Positions 34,423 to 42,936 of a stretch of DNA of 64,000 nucleotides are shown in pieces. How positions within the stretch are numbered: position 1 is the first letter of the stretch; each line of letters begins with the position of its first letter. The stretch is taken from assembly GCF_044068515.1 (NCBI RefSeq), contig NZ_JBIPKI010000001.1:62001-126000 (forward strand). The letters are read 5' to 3'. The notes under the pieces were generated by a model, which saw only the letters and a program-made list of their open reading frames with translations, ran no database searches and was not told where the DNA came from. The stretch comes from Desulfurivibrio sp044068515 (GTDB lineage Bacteria > Desulfobacterota > Desulfobulbia > Desulfobulbales > Desulfurivibrionaceae). The position numbers and the translations under genes were made by a program.

Positions 34423-35496
34423 ATGAGCCTGCTTGATAAGGAAATAACCGTAGTCGAAGCCCGAAAATGTCCTCTATACAAGGCCAACGACATCTTCAGT
34501 CTGTCAGGAATAGGGCTGATGCCCCCCGGCGGTAAACCGGCCTGTGTTTTTCTGGTCCGGGTTGTCGCCGAAAAATTCATCGAAGACTTGAGCGGCGGGC
34601 CTCCGGCCGCGTCGCATATTGACGGCGCCGAGTTCAACTGCCCGGGATGCAGCGGTCTCATCAAGGTAGCGGTTGCGGATAAGGGGCAATATCAGACCCT
34701 GCAGATGCGGATGCTGATGGCCGCCGAACGGCGGCGGCAGGTTAAAACCATGACCTCGCTTGAAAGCATGCTCAGCAGCTTTTCTTTCTTTCAAGCCGTG
34801 GATGATAAAAGTCTCAAGGAGATTATCTCCCATTTAAGCATGGTTGAATTTGAGGTTGATGACATCATCCTCAAACTGGGCACTCCCGGGCAGATTTTTT
34901 ACATCATCACCTCCGGGCGGGTTGCCCTTTATAATGCCGATGACCAGCATTTTGCCACCCTGGGCCGGGGGGAAATCCTGGGCGAGATGAGTCTGCTGAA
35001 CGATCAACCGGTCAGTGCCACGGCCAAGGCCATAGAACCAGTCAAGACTTTCGCCCTGCGGAAAAAAGATTTTTTGCAGATCATGGTAAAATATCCATAT
35101 ATCAGGAACACCTTCAACCGCATTCTGATCCAGCGTCTCATGCAGACCGCCATGGCCAGATCGTCGGGCCAGGCTTCGGGCATGGTCTGTCAATTGGAAG
35201 AACTGGCCGCGGCGGAACTTTTTCAGATGATCCATGAAAACAAGAAATCCGGTGTTTGCACCCTGGATTTCACCGCCGACAACAAGGCCACCGTGGTTTT
35301 CAAGGACGGCGAAATTGTCGCGGCAGCGTCGCGGGAACAGCGCGGCAGCGAAGCCTTTTTCGCTATCCTCAAGGAACAAAAAGGCGTTTTTCAGTTCAGC
35401 TTCAACATGCCGGCTGAATATGCCGGCAGCAAGCCCATCGGCGGTTTTATGAAATTGCTGATGGAGGGGCTGCGCAGAATTGATGAAGAAAAATAA
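34423..35496 (+). CDS. Cyclic-nucleotide-binding domain protein with C-terminal PATAN (DUF4388) domain
   Basis: The protein has 357 residues from ATG 34423 (GGAG before it). The first 110 residues carry a small Cys-containing domain (ARKCPLYK ... FNCPGCSGL). A cNMP-binding/CRP-type effector domain follows: FFQAVDDKSLKEI, IILKLGTPGQIFYIITSGRVAL and LGRGEILGEMSLLNDQPVSATAKA, the last being the phosphate-binding cassette region. There is no helix-turn-helix. The C-terminal 100 residues (LEELAAAELFQMIHENKKSGVCTLDF ... VVFKDGEIVAAA, read in blocks) match DUF4388/PATAN, found in polarity and phototaxis regulators. The following genes encode roadblock and MglA, so this is probably the sensor of that module. 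Confidence 0.88.
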   Translation: MSLLDKEITVVEARKCPLYKANDIFSLSGIGLMPPGGKPACVFLVRVVAEKFIEDLSGGPPAASHIDGAEFNCPGCSGLIKVAVADKGQYQTLQMRMLMAAERRRQVKTMTSLESMLSSFSFFQAVDDKSLKEIISHLSMVEFEVDDIILKLGTPGQIFYIITSGRVALYNADDQHFATLGRGEILGEMSLLNDQPVSATAKAIEPVKTFALRKKDFLQIMVKYPYIRNTFNRILIQRLMQTAMARSSGQASGMVCQLEELAAAELFQMIHENKKSGVCTLDFTADNKATVVFKDGEIVAAASREQRGSEAFFAILKEQKGVFQFSFNMPAEYAGSKPIGGFMKLLMEGLRRIDEEK

Positions 35497-35595
35497 TACA
35501 ACTGCTCTTGAAGTGTGAAATATTAACCTGAATGGAATTCGGCGCCAACCAAGAGGAACGGCCGGATCCCATGGCCAGGGAAATGAGGTTGTCTT

Positions 35596-36015
35596 ATGAA
35601 TTACGGCATCGTTAATCAAGCTCAACTCGAAGACATCAAGACCGCCATGCTGGAAAGCTTGATCAGCAAAGGGGTTGAGTGTGTGATTCTGCTCGATAAA
35701 GCCGGCAATACGATCGCCACCGCCGATAACGGGGCTTGCGATTATGATATCTATGCTTTTACGGCGCTGGGCGCGGGGAATTTCGCCACCGTGGAGTCAA
35801 TGGCCAATCTTGTCGGCGAAAATGATTTTTCCCAGTTTTTCCATACCGGCGAAAAAACCAACATTCATTTTTGCAAAGTGGATGACAATCTGCTGCTGGT
35901 TTCAATCTTTGGTAAAGAGCTGTCGCTGGGATATCTTCGCCTGAACGTAGCCGACCTGGTCCACAAAATAAGGCTGATTTGCCGGCAAGGCAGAGAAAGC
36001 GGCCATATGAGCTAA
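35596..36015 (+). CDS. Roadblock/LC7 domain protein (MglB-like)
   Basis: The 139-residue protein starts MNYGIVNQAQLEDI. It has the LC7 fold pattern VECVILLDKAGNTIATADN followed by AFTALGAGNFATVESMANLVG, then NIHFCKVDDNLLLVSIFGKELSLGYLR in shorter blocks. Roadblock proteins next to MglA-type GTPases usually act as the GTPase activating partner, as MglB does in Myxococcus. The mglA-like gene follows 70 bases later. The GAP role is inferred from position and fold. Confidence 0.87.
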   Translation: MNYGIVNQAQLEDIKTAMLESLISKGVECVILLDKAGNTIATADNGACDYDIYAFTALGAGNFATVESMANLVGENDFSQFFHTGEKTNIHFCKVDDNLLLVSIFGKELSLGYLRLNVADLVHKIRLICRQGRESGHMS

Positions 36016-36085
36016 ATATAGTGATAACTCATCTCAAAAGTGTAATGTTGTCGAGGCCTATTTATTTTCCTGCGGGAGGCGAATC

Positions 36086-36688
36086 GTGTTCGTTAATCTG
36101 AAAACCAAGGAAATCCAGCTTAAAATAGTCTATTACGGTCCCGGCCGGGGGGGAAAAACAACCAACTTGGAATATCTTAACCAGAAATTCCGAGATCGGA
36201 TCAAAACCGAGATGGTTAGCCTCAAAACCCAAAATGACCGAACGCTCTTTTTTGATTTCCTGCCCATTGGCCTCGGGTCCATCAAAGGATACGATATTCG
36301 CATTCAGCTTTACACCGTGCCGGGCCAGGTTAAATATAACGCCACCCGCAAGTTGGTGCTGAAGGGAGTGGACGGGGTGGTTTTTGTCGCCGATGCCCAG
36401 CAGGAAAAACGGGCTAAAAATGTGGAATCCCTGAACAATCTTTATGAAAATTTGAAGACCCATAATATTGATATCTTCGACATCCCCCTAGTGCTGCAAT
36501 ACAATAAAGTCGATCTGAAGGAATCGGATATCCCCATACTTGCGGTGGAAACTCTTCAGAATGATCTCAATAGCCGGTTGAAGGTGCCGGCCTTTGAAGC
36601 AAGCGCTTTAACTGGCCGCAATGTCGTGCCAACTCTTAAAAAGATAATATCAATGACCATGGCGTCGGTGCAGGACAAAATTAAGTAA
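36086..36688 (+). CDS. MglA-family small GTPase
   Basis: This is a 200-residue Ras-like GTPase from GTG 36086 (gggagg before it). The P-loop is YYGPGRGGKTTNLEYL, the switch II region is the MglA-specific YTVPGQVKYNATRKLVLKG, and NKVD near residue 150 is the guanine-specificity motif, with EASALTG as the last box. These features distinguish MglA from Ras, which has DTAGQ. MglA sets cell polarity in Myxococcus and relatives. Here it lies in a compact cluster with a PATAN sensor and a roadblock protein. The downstream effector is unknown, and the next gene is a candidate. Confidence 0.93.
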   Translation: MFVNLKTKEIQLKIVYYGPGRGGKTTNLEYLNQKFRDRIKTEMVSLKTQNDRTLFFDFLPIGLGSIKGYDIRIQLYTVPGQVKYNATRKLVLKGVDGVVFVADAQQEKRAKNVESLNNLYENLKTHNIDIFDIPLVLQYNKVDLKESDIPILAVETLQNDLNSRLKVPAFEASALTGRNVVPTLKKIISMTMASVQDKIK

Positions 36689-36691
36689 AGA

Positions 36692-38320
36692 GTGCCTTTT
36701 GTGGATACTAAAGAGAAATCTGACAGCAACCCCTACGAAGATTTGACTGATCTTTTAAAGCGGCCTGATGGGCGGTTGGAAGACCTCGATTCTCCTATCA
36801 GCAAACTGAAGGCGGTTGTATTGTCTTTGGATTGGGATATTTCCGATCAGACCCTGCAGGCTTATGACCAGGAATTGGCCCAGCTGGCTTCGACCTGGAA
36901 AGATGACAAGGTTCTCGTCGTCTTTCTGCAGATCTTGTCTGCTCTCGGTAAATATATCCGGGGCAAAAAATCCCTGGCCCATCCCGAAACCATCCAGGTG
37001 TTGTCATCCGTATATAAGGCCCTGGAAAAGATAGTCCTGGCCAAGGATATGAGCCTGGCCAGCCAGAAGGCCTTGCTGGTTGAGCAGGTGGCCCGGTACA
37101 AAGACTTGCAGGCCAAGATCAGCCGCAGAGGCAAGCCAGACCAGCAGGAAGAAAGGGAGGCCAGGGAGGCGGGTCCGTCCGCGAGTGACGCTCCCGGAGG
37201 CGGTCAGGAGGAACTTCTGCCGGCCCTGGCGGGGCTGGGCGAACAGGACCAGGGGCAGCTCAAGGGTTCCAGGTGGGCGGAATATAGCCCCGTAAAGGAG
37301 CTGGATGGCCTTTTGGATGATTTTTTTGGAGGAGGTAGCGAGGTTTTGCCGGCTAAAGAGGAGGAACAAGAATCGCCACCTGAAGCGGAGAAACAAGAAT
37401 CGCCATCTGAATCCATGGGAGCGCGATTGGAGAGTGAACCCCAGGCCGCGCCTTCGTTGCCCTCCGCGACCCCGTTCGGTCGCGAGATTGACCAGACTCT
37501 CGAGGACTTCTTCGGCGAAGATGGCGACCAGGGAGGAGAACTTCCTTCGCTCGCCGAGGAGCAACATATTGGCCCCGGTGGAGATTTGGGTGATGACGGG
37601 ATGTCCGGTCCTATTGCCGCGGTCAGGGAAACGAGTCCGGCGGCAGCCGAGCCGGAGATCCCGCCGGAGCCGGTCAAAATTGAGGATACCCCTCTTTATC
37701 CCCTGAAAGAGTTGATCGAGGGTCTTGGCCCCGGCATTGACAGAGCCGGCCTGGATCAACTGAAAGAGCAGCTTAATAACGTGCAAGCCGGTTGTGGCGA
37801 AGACGTGAATATCTTGCTGCTGCTGCATGTTATGTCCTCGGCGGGTAATTCGCTTAAGCTCCTGGGAGCCAACGTGCCGCCGGAATACAGCGGGCTGCTG
37901 CAAAAAATCTACGCCAGGCTGGAAGGCGTGTATCTGGCTCCCGCCGCCGCCGGGGAACCGCGTCTGGAACAGGTCGGGGATGTCATCAATGACTATGTCA
38001 ACCTGCAGAACAAGGTCCTGCAGTCCTTGATTCGTTCCTGCATGAAGGGGCAGGAGAGTCTGCAGGCCGCCCACCAGAGCAACAAGCTGCTTAAGCTGGA
38101 ACTCGCCCGGGAAAAAGCGGCTCGAGCCAAGCCGGAAGAAGAATCCGCCTTGCAAGAGCAAATGGCCCAGCAGAAGCTGGCCGCTTCAAGTCGAGAAAAA
38201 GCGGAGCAGGCCAAACCGGAGGAGACAGCCGAGGAAGCGCCACCCCAGGAGTCGGTAAAAGCGGCAACCTCTCCCGAGGGGATTATGGCTAAGCTGAAAG
38301 GAATCTTCGGGAAAAAATGA
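36692..38320 (+). CDS. Hypothetical protein with two related helical domains and acidic linker (MglA cluster)
   Basis: The 542-residue protein starts at GTG 36692, three bases after the mglA-like stop. I do not recognise a named family. Residues about 30-115 (ISKLKAVVLSLDWDIS ... SSVYKALEKIVLA) and about 330-410 (LYPLKELIEGLGPGID ... KIYARLEGVYLA) align with each other and form a duplicated helical domain. Between them is an acidic, low-complexity linker with two ELDGLLDDFF / EIDQTLEDFF motifs and a short EQESPPEAEK-type tandem repeat. The C-terminal 100 residues are coiled-coil-like, rich in Lys/Glu/Ala. It may be a scaffold or effector of the GTPase. Confidence 0.75.
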   Translation: MPFVDTKEKSDSNPYEDLTDLLKRPDGRLEDLDSPISKLKAVVLSLDWDISDQTLQAYDQELAQLASTWKDDKVLVVFLQILSALGKYIRGKKSLAHPETIQVLSSVYKALEKIVLAKDMSLASQKALLVEQVARYKDLQAKISRRGKPDQQEEREAREAGPSASDAPGGGQEELLPALAGLGEQDQGQLKGSRWAEYSPVKELDGLLDDFFGGGSEVLPAKEEEQESPPEAEKQESPSESMGARLESEPQAAPSLPSATPFGREIDQTLEDFFGEDGDQGGELPSLAEEQHIGPGGDLGDDGMSGPIAAVRETSPAAAEPEIPPEPVKIEDTPLYPLKELIEGLGPGIDRAGLDQLKEQLNNVQAGCGEDVNILLLLHVMSSAGNSLKLLGANVPPEYSGLLQKIYARLEGVYLAPAAAGEPRLEQVGDVINDYVNLQNKVLQSLIRSCMKGQESLQAAHQSNKLLKLELAREKAARAKPEEESALQEQMAQQKLAASSREKAEQAKPEETAEEAPPQESVKAATSPEGIMAKLKGIFGKK

Positions 38321-38523
38321 ACCTCGGCAAGGGATTTGAAATGTTGTTTTTCTGTGAGGAGTGTGGAGAAAAGGTCTTTCTGGAAATCAAGTCTGCCGCC
38401 GAGCAGGGGAAGACGTTGTCGTTTCGCTGCCGGGCTTGCCACTACCTGAACAGAATTGCCGCCCCCCCGGGTGCCGGCAAAACCCAGCCCGGCGCAGCCA
38501 AATCCAAGAGCGAGGGGCAATAG
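38317..38523 (+). CDS. Small zinc-ribbon protein
   Basis: The 68-residue ORF starts at an ATG overlapping the stop of the previous gene (ATGA) and so belongs to the MglA cluster. It has CEECG near residue 13 and CRACH near residue 38, a treble-clef or ribbon-like four-Cys/His site, with a Lys/Pro/Gly-rich tail. It is too short to assign function. The DUF4388-protein in this cluster also has a Cys-containing N-terminus, so the metal theme recurs. Confidence 0.7.
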   Translation: MNLGKGFEMLFFCEECGEKVFLEIKSAAEQGKTLSFRCRACHYLNRIAAPPGAGKTQPGAAKSKSEGQ

Positions 38524-38611
38524 CGAGCCCTTTGCATATAGGTGCCCTGTCCGCTGGCCGGGGGTCGCCTTCTCTCCAGCCCGCTGGAGCGTTCATGCTC
38601 TTCCGGGTTCC

Positions 38612-38884
38612 TCAGCCCTTGTCCCGGGATCCGATCACTTCTCCGGTCAGGACATCGACGATAACATCATGCCGCTGTTCCCCAGGATCTCGCCGCCGTT
38701 CCCCGGCTTCGGGCTGGGCCGAAGCGGAGAGTCCGATAAGGGCGTCGGTGATGCTGGCCAGCTCGGCGGCCAGATCGGGATCGACGGCGCATAAGCTGAC
38801 CCGGGCTTTGGTCAACGTATCTATGCAGTGGAAAAGATCATCCGGTTTTGTCAGGTCATAAGGCCCTGGCGATTCGGGCTCCAT
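38612..38884 (-). CDS. Small hypothetical protein
   Basis: From ATG 38884, with GGGAGG ten bases upstream, this encodes 90 residues starting MEPESPGPYDLTKPDD. It is helical in the middle (LFHCIDTLTKARVSLCAVDPDLAAEL in blocks) and ends in a DVLTGEVIGSRDKG tail. The frame extends further upstream to 39025, but that part looks like intergenic sequence translated. No family recognised. Confidence 0.5.
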   Translation of the reverse strand: MEPESPGPYDLTKPDDLFHCIDTLTKARVSLCAVDPDLAAELASITDALIGLSASAQPEAGERRRDPGEQRHDVIVDVLTGEVIGSRDKG

Positions 38885-39189
38885 GGTCGCAATCCTCCCG
38901 TTGTCCTTTGTTTGCCTTTTAGTAGTTGCTGCTTCGCCAGTCAGGCGGCCCTGCTGGAAACCGCCTGCCTTTGCCGCGCCGGCGATCACTTTAAGCTGCC
39001 TTCCAGGCGGTAGCTCTCGCTTCATTTACCACTGCAACAGTCTGACATGTCAAGGTTTCCCATTGATCCCGGGGGAAATTTTTTCTCGGCTTCGGCCATC
39101 TCCCGCCTGCGGCCTTGAAATCCCCCGGTTTTAACCGGTCTTGTTAGGCGCCTGGCATAACAGGCAGCCGGGAGCGCAGTAAAGAAGCT
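38885..39189 (-). other. 305-base intergenic region upstream of the small minus-strand ORF
   Basis: No gene is supported here. A TTGACA on the minus strand (39054-39049) could be a promoter -35 for the small ORF; the matching -10 is weak. Inverted GC blocks near 39130-39160 may end the L,D-transpeptidase transcript. Confidence 0.4.
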
Positions 39190-40872
39190 TCAGGGGGCGC
39201 TGGCCGGCGGTCCTGCGAGCGCCGAGGTCAAAAGGATGTCGCGGCCGTAGATATCGTTGCGGAACTGCACCGAGCCCTTTGGTTCCGCCCAGGCGGTCCG
39301 GTATACCAGATGGACGGGTATCGGTTCCGGCAGGTAAATGGTTTGGGTAATGCCCTCGCGCAGAGCCTCTTCCAGGCCCTCGACCGTCTCCAGCGGGGTT
39401 CCGGGCAGCAGCAGGGCGGCAAGCTCCAGGGGTTTTTCCAGCCGAATGCAACCCGAGCTGAAAGTGCGGGTAACCCGGTTGAATAGGGCGCGGGCCGGGG
39501 TGTCGTGCAGGTAAACATTATGGACATTGGGAAACATAAACTTGATCCGGCCCAGGGCGTTGACCGGCCCGGGATCCTGGCGCAGGCGGTAGGGGAACGA
39601 TTCCGCCACCGGCCGCAGGCGCTGCCAGTTGATGCTGGCGGGGTCAACGATTCGGGCCTCGGCTCCCCAGCCCTGGATAACCTTGATCCCGAGCTGTTCC
39701 AGGTGCGCCGGATCCTGCTGAATTTCCGGCAGAATGTCCTGAACCGTGATGCTGGGAGGAATCTCCCAGTATGGGTTGAGGACCAGATAGGTGATCAGGC
39801 CGCTGAAATCGGGGGTGCGGCGATAGGGCGTACCCACCACCACCCGCATGGTCAGGATCTCCTCGTCATCCTCAAGTAAAACGAGCTGGAAGGCCGCGTT
39901 GTTGACGAGCAGATGGCGGCGACCCAGATCTTCGGGCATCCAGCGCCAGCGTTCCAGATTGAGTTCGATCTGCCGGACTCTCTCTGCCGCCGGAACATTG
40001 AGGGCGGCCAGGGTCTTAGGGCCCACCACGCCGTCGGGATCAAGGCCATGGCGCTGTTGGAAGGCCAGAACCGCCGCCAGCAGGGCGTCGTCAAACTTGT
40101 CTCCCTGGGTTGCGGCCTCGTCGAGTTCACCCGTGTAACCGAGCCGCAGCCGCAGGGCGGCAACCTGGCTACCGCTATCGCCCCGCCGCAGATTGGGCCC
40201 GCCGGGCAGCACCGGCCAGCCGCCCTGGTCGGCCATAAGGCGGTAAGCGCCCAAAGCCGTCCTGAGATCACGGTAACCGGCCTGGCGGGGCAGCAATTCC
40301 TCCAGGACCGTCTGCACTTCCGCAGTCCCGGTCACTATCTGGTTTAGGGCGGCCAGCAGTTCCTCCTGGTTTCCGGTCACCCGCTCCACGGGTTCGCCGG
40401 TTTGCGGGTTGACCCGGCCGTTGAGGAGGTGAGAGCCCAGGAGCAGGAAGGCATCGCTGAGCAACAGATCGAGGTCGGCGGCCAGGGTTGGGGAAGGCCT
40501 GGCTGCCAGGATGCTGGCCAGGGCCCGAAGCGCTTTCAGGTGGTAGTCTTCCGGCACCAGGCCCTCGCCGGCCACGGCCTCGATTGCGGCCAGCAGTTCA
40601 ACTGCACTGGCCCCGGGGCGTCCGGTTTGATCTATCCAGGCCGCTTGGTAAAGGCGCTGCTGGTAGTAGGGGGGAATCAGGTCGGCGGAACTGAGCGGGA
40701 TACGGCGGATGGTCAGGGCTTCGGGCAGGCTTGCCGCCTCCAGCCGTTGCCGGAGTTCCTCCCGGATCGCCGCCGCGCTCGACTCAGCCTGGCCGGCCGC
40801 CGCCCAGGGCACCAGCAAAAGCAGGCAACAACAGAGCATTGGCAGGAGCCGGGGAGAGCGCATGGAGTTCAC
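39190..40872 (-). CDS. L,D-transpeptidase, YcbB/LdtD family
   Basis: The 560-residue protein has a signal peptide (LLPMLCCCLLLLVPWAAAGQA). An N-terminal scaffold domain and a peptidoglycan-binding domain (GDSGSQVAALRLRLGYTG ... VLAFQQRHGLDPDGVVGPKT) follow. The YkuD catalytic domain has YLHDTPARALFNRVTRTFSSGCIRLEKP as its His/Cys active-site signature (in two blocks). It makes 3-3 cross-links in peptidoglycan or attaches proteins to it. The insert between NPYWEIPPSITV and the active site resembles the YcbB capping loop. The upstream gene encodes a YcbK-like peptidase, the same neighbour as in E. coli. Confidence 0.93.
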   Translation of the reverse strand: MNSMRSPRLLPMLCCCLLLLVPWAAAGQAESSAAAIREELRQRLEAASLPEALTIRRIPLSSADLIPPYYQQRLYQAAWIDQTGRPGASAVELLAAIEAVAGEGLVPEDYHLKALRALASILAARPSPTLAADLDLLLSDAFLLLGSHLLNGRVNPQTGEPVERVTGNQEELLAALNQIVTGTAEVQTVLEELLPRQAGYRDLRTALGAYRLMADQGGWPVLPGGPNLRRGDSGSQVAALRLRLGYTGELDEAATQGDKFDDALLAAVLAFQQRHGLDPDGVVGPKTLAALNVPAAERVRQIELNLERWRWMPEDLGRRHLLVNNAAFQLVLLEDDEEILTMRVVVGTPYRRTPDFSGLITYLVLNPYWEIPPSITVQDILPEIQQDPAHLEQLGIKVIQGWGAEARIVDPASINWQRLRPVAESFPYRLRQDPGPVNALGRIKFMFPNVHNVYLHDTPARALFNRVTRTFSSGCIRLEKPLELAALLLPGTPLETVEGLEEALREGITQTIYLPEPIPVHLVYRTAWAEPKGSVQFRNDIYGRDILLTSALAGPPASAP

Positions 40873-40914
40873 CGATCAGCAGGGGCGGAGGACGGCCGGA
40901 AGCCGGGCCGGGAG

Positions 40915-41475
40915 TTACCAGGAGCGGAAAGCGCCGGAATCAAGGTGGACAAAATCGCTGCGGGGATAGTAACCCACCCCGCCGAGTTGGAGATCCAGGG
41001 CGGCCTTGCGCAAAGAGGCCGTCCGGACCCCGGGAATGCGAATATCCAGAGCCCGGCCTTCAAGGTGGAGGCTGCGCTTGGCCACCTGTCGGCCCTGGGC
41101 GAGCAGCATTTTATTGTAGTGGGGAGAACGGTAACCCGAAACGATATGGATCTCATGGTTGCCGCCCAATTTGCGGTCCACCTGGCTGAGATACTCAAGG
41201 GTGCGGATGTCGATGGGATGAATTTCCTCGGTATGATGGCAGCGCAACAGCCGGTCAATGGCCTCGAGGGCTTGCTGGACGTAGCTGCCGCGGCTGTCCC
41301 GGAAATTGACCGCAAGACGCTCGCCGGTATGGAGGTGCAGCAGACTCAACCGGTTGGCCGGTTTTTTGGCGGCTTGCAGTTGGTCGGCCCAGCCCAGGCC
41401 GCCGGCGCTCAGGGCAATGGTGGCCAGAAATGAGTGTTTGAGAAATGATCTGCGGTTCAAAAAGTGGCAAGGCAT
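40915..41475 (-). CDS. YcbK-like (DUF882) murein peptidase of the M15 fold
   Basis: The 186-residue protein has a twin-arginine signal NRRSFLKHSFLATIALSAG. DUF882 blocks follow: LHLHTGERL, HIVSGYRSPHYNKML, VAKRSLHLEGRALDIRIPG and VGYYPRSDFVHLDSG. His and Asp of the HLEGRALD and FVHLD motifs form the zinc site of the LAS (M15) peptidase fold. It likely trims peptidoglycan. The stop is 42 bases before the transpeptidase start on the same strand, so they form an operon. Confidence 0.92.
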   Translation of the reverse strand: MPCHFLNRRSFLKHSFLATIALSAGGLGWADQLQAAKKPANRLSLLHLHTGERLAVNFRDSRGSYVQQALEAIDRLLRCHHTEEIHPIDIRTLEYLSQVDRKLGGNHEIHIVSGYRSPHYNKMLLAQGRQVAKRSLHLEGRALDIRIPGVRTASLRKAALDLQLGGVGYYPRSDFVHLDSGAFRSW

Positions 41476-41620
41476 AGTGTACTCCCTGGCGGGAAAATGT
41501 TTAACATTGCAATTACCCCAAATGACAAGAGGTTGTCAAGCCGGGTCGGCCGGTTTTATGATATCTGGTTCCCTTTTCCGCTCAAAACTGTTGTTATGTC
41601 GAAATGGCGGCTTGCGTCGC

Positions 41621-42766
41621 TCAATACATCTCGTAACGGGCCAGAACACCGGCCAGGCCGCCGTTGTTCAGATATATTTTCTCGTTCGGCTTAAGGCCTA
41701 TTTCCTTGAGCAATTGCCGGTCACCGAAATAGAGGCAGGCGGTGGAGCCGGTGCATTTGTGTTTCAGAAAGGTGCCGAATTCCCGGACCAGAGCGGCGGC
41801 GGCAGCCTGATCGCCCAGACGGACCCCGTAGGGGGGATTGCTGACAATCACCGCCTTGGGGAGCGGCTCCAGTTCCTGGAAAGGGCTGACCTGCAAACTC
41901 ACCTGCTCACCCCCCGGCAGGAGGGCCAGATTGCGCCGTGCAGCCTGGATGGCATGATGATTCTGATCACTGCCCGCCAGCAAGCCCGGGGGGAGAGGTC
42001 GCAAGGCGGCGGCCGCCGCGGCCTTGACCTTGACCCAAGCGCTTGGGTTGAAATCCGGCAGGTGCTCAAAGCCGAACTTATCCCGTAGATAAGCGGCCGG
42101 GAGCCCGGTTCGTCGCATCAGGGCTTCGGCCAGCAGGGTGCCGGAACCGCAGAGGGGATCGACCAGCGGTTTTTCGCCGTCCCAACCGGAAAATTCAATG
42201 ATCGCCGCGGCCAGGGTCTCCTGGATGGGGGCCTCGACGCTTTCCCGGCGATAGGCCCGGCGGTGGAGAGATGCGCCGGCCAAGTCCAGGCTGATCACCG
42301 CCTGGTTGCGGCGGATATGGAGGTCAAAGACCAGGTCGGGGCTGTTCTTGTCCACGTTGGGGCGGGCCCCCAGGCGCTGTTGGAACCAATCCGCGATGGC
42401 GTCTTTCAGGCAGAGAGCCGCGTAGCGGGAATGGCTGATCAGGCTGTCGCTGACCCTGGCGTTGATCATAAAGCTCTGGCCCAGGGTCAATAGTTGGTCC
42501 CAGGGCAGGGTCAGGGCGGTTTTGTAGAGGTATTTGGTGCTATGGCAGTTAAAATGGAGCAGTGGGGCCAGCACCCGGGTGCAAAGTCGGGTTTGATAAA
42601 CGATCCGATAGAGCGCCTCCGGCTCGGCATTGAAGTAAACCCCCCGGTGGACCGGGTTGGGCCGCTGGGCTCCCAGGCCGGCCAGCTCCTGGGCCGCCGC
42701 TGCCTCGACGTTCTCCGCCACCTGGGCAAAGTAGCCGTTGTTCTGCTGGTAAAGAAATGAATTCAT
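41621..42766 (-). CDS. RlmL-like 23S rRNA guanine-N2 methyltransferase (THUMP plus UPF0020)
   Basis: The 381 residues correspond to the N-terminal methyltransferase half of E. coli RlmL. The THUMP domain is at about 1-150 (GVYFNAEPEALYRIVYQTRLCTRVL, read in blocks). The RNA-methylase domain follows with VDPLCGSGTLLAEALM (SAM site), LLAGSDQNHHAIQAARRNL and the catalytic SNPPYGVRLGD. A second RlmK-like half is absent, as in many bacteria. Expected target: m2G in 23S rRNA helix 74. Gene position between a symporter and YcbK is not informative. Confidence 0.9.
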   Translation of the reverse strand: MNSFLYQQNNGYFAQVAENVEAAAAQELAGLGAQRPNPVHRGVYFNAEPEALYRIVYQTRLCTRVLAPLLHFNCHSTKYLYKTALTLPWDQLLTLGQSFMINARVSDSLISHSRYAALCLKDAIADWFQQRLGARPNVDKNSPDLVFDLHIRRNQAVISLDLAGASLHRRAYRRESVEAPIQETLAAAIIEFSGWDGEKPLVDPLCGSGTLLAEALMRRTGLPAAYLRDKFGFEHLPDFNPSAWVKVKAAAAAALRPLPPGLLAGSDQNHHAIQAARRNLALLPGGEQVSLQVSPFQELEPLPKAVIVSNPPYGVRLGDQAAAAALVREFGTFLKHKCTGSTACLYFGDRQLLKEIGLKPNEKIYLNNGGLAGVLARYEMY

Positions 42767-42936
42767 GTCGGTGTTAAATCCGGGTTGGTGCCCCTGGCGC
42801 CGGCCGGGACCATGTTAAAAAGGGAGCAAGCAGGGCGCCGCCGGTGGGCCGGGCCGAGACGGTTGACTTCAACTCGCCCCCGGACGGCACCTTCCCGGTG
42901 ACATCCCGGATGCGGTCGGAATCCGGGGTTGCCGGT

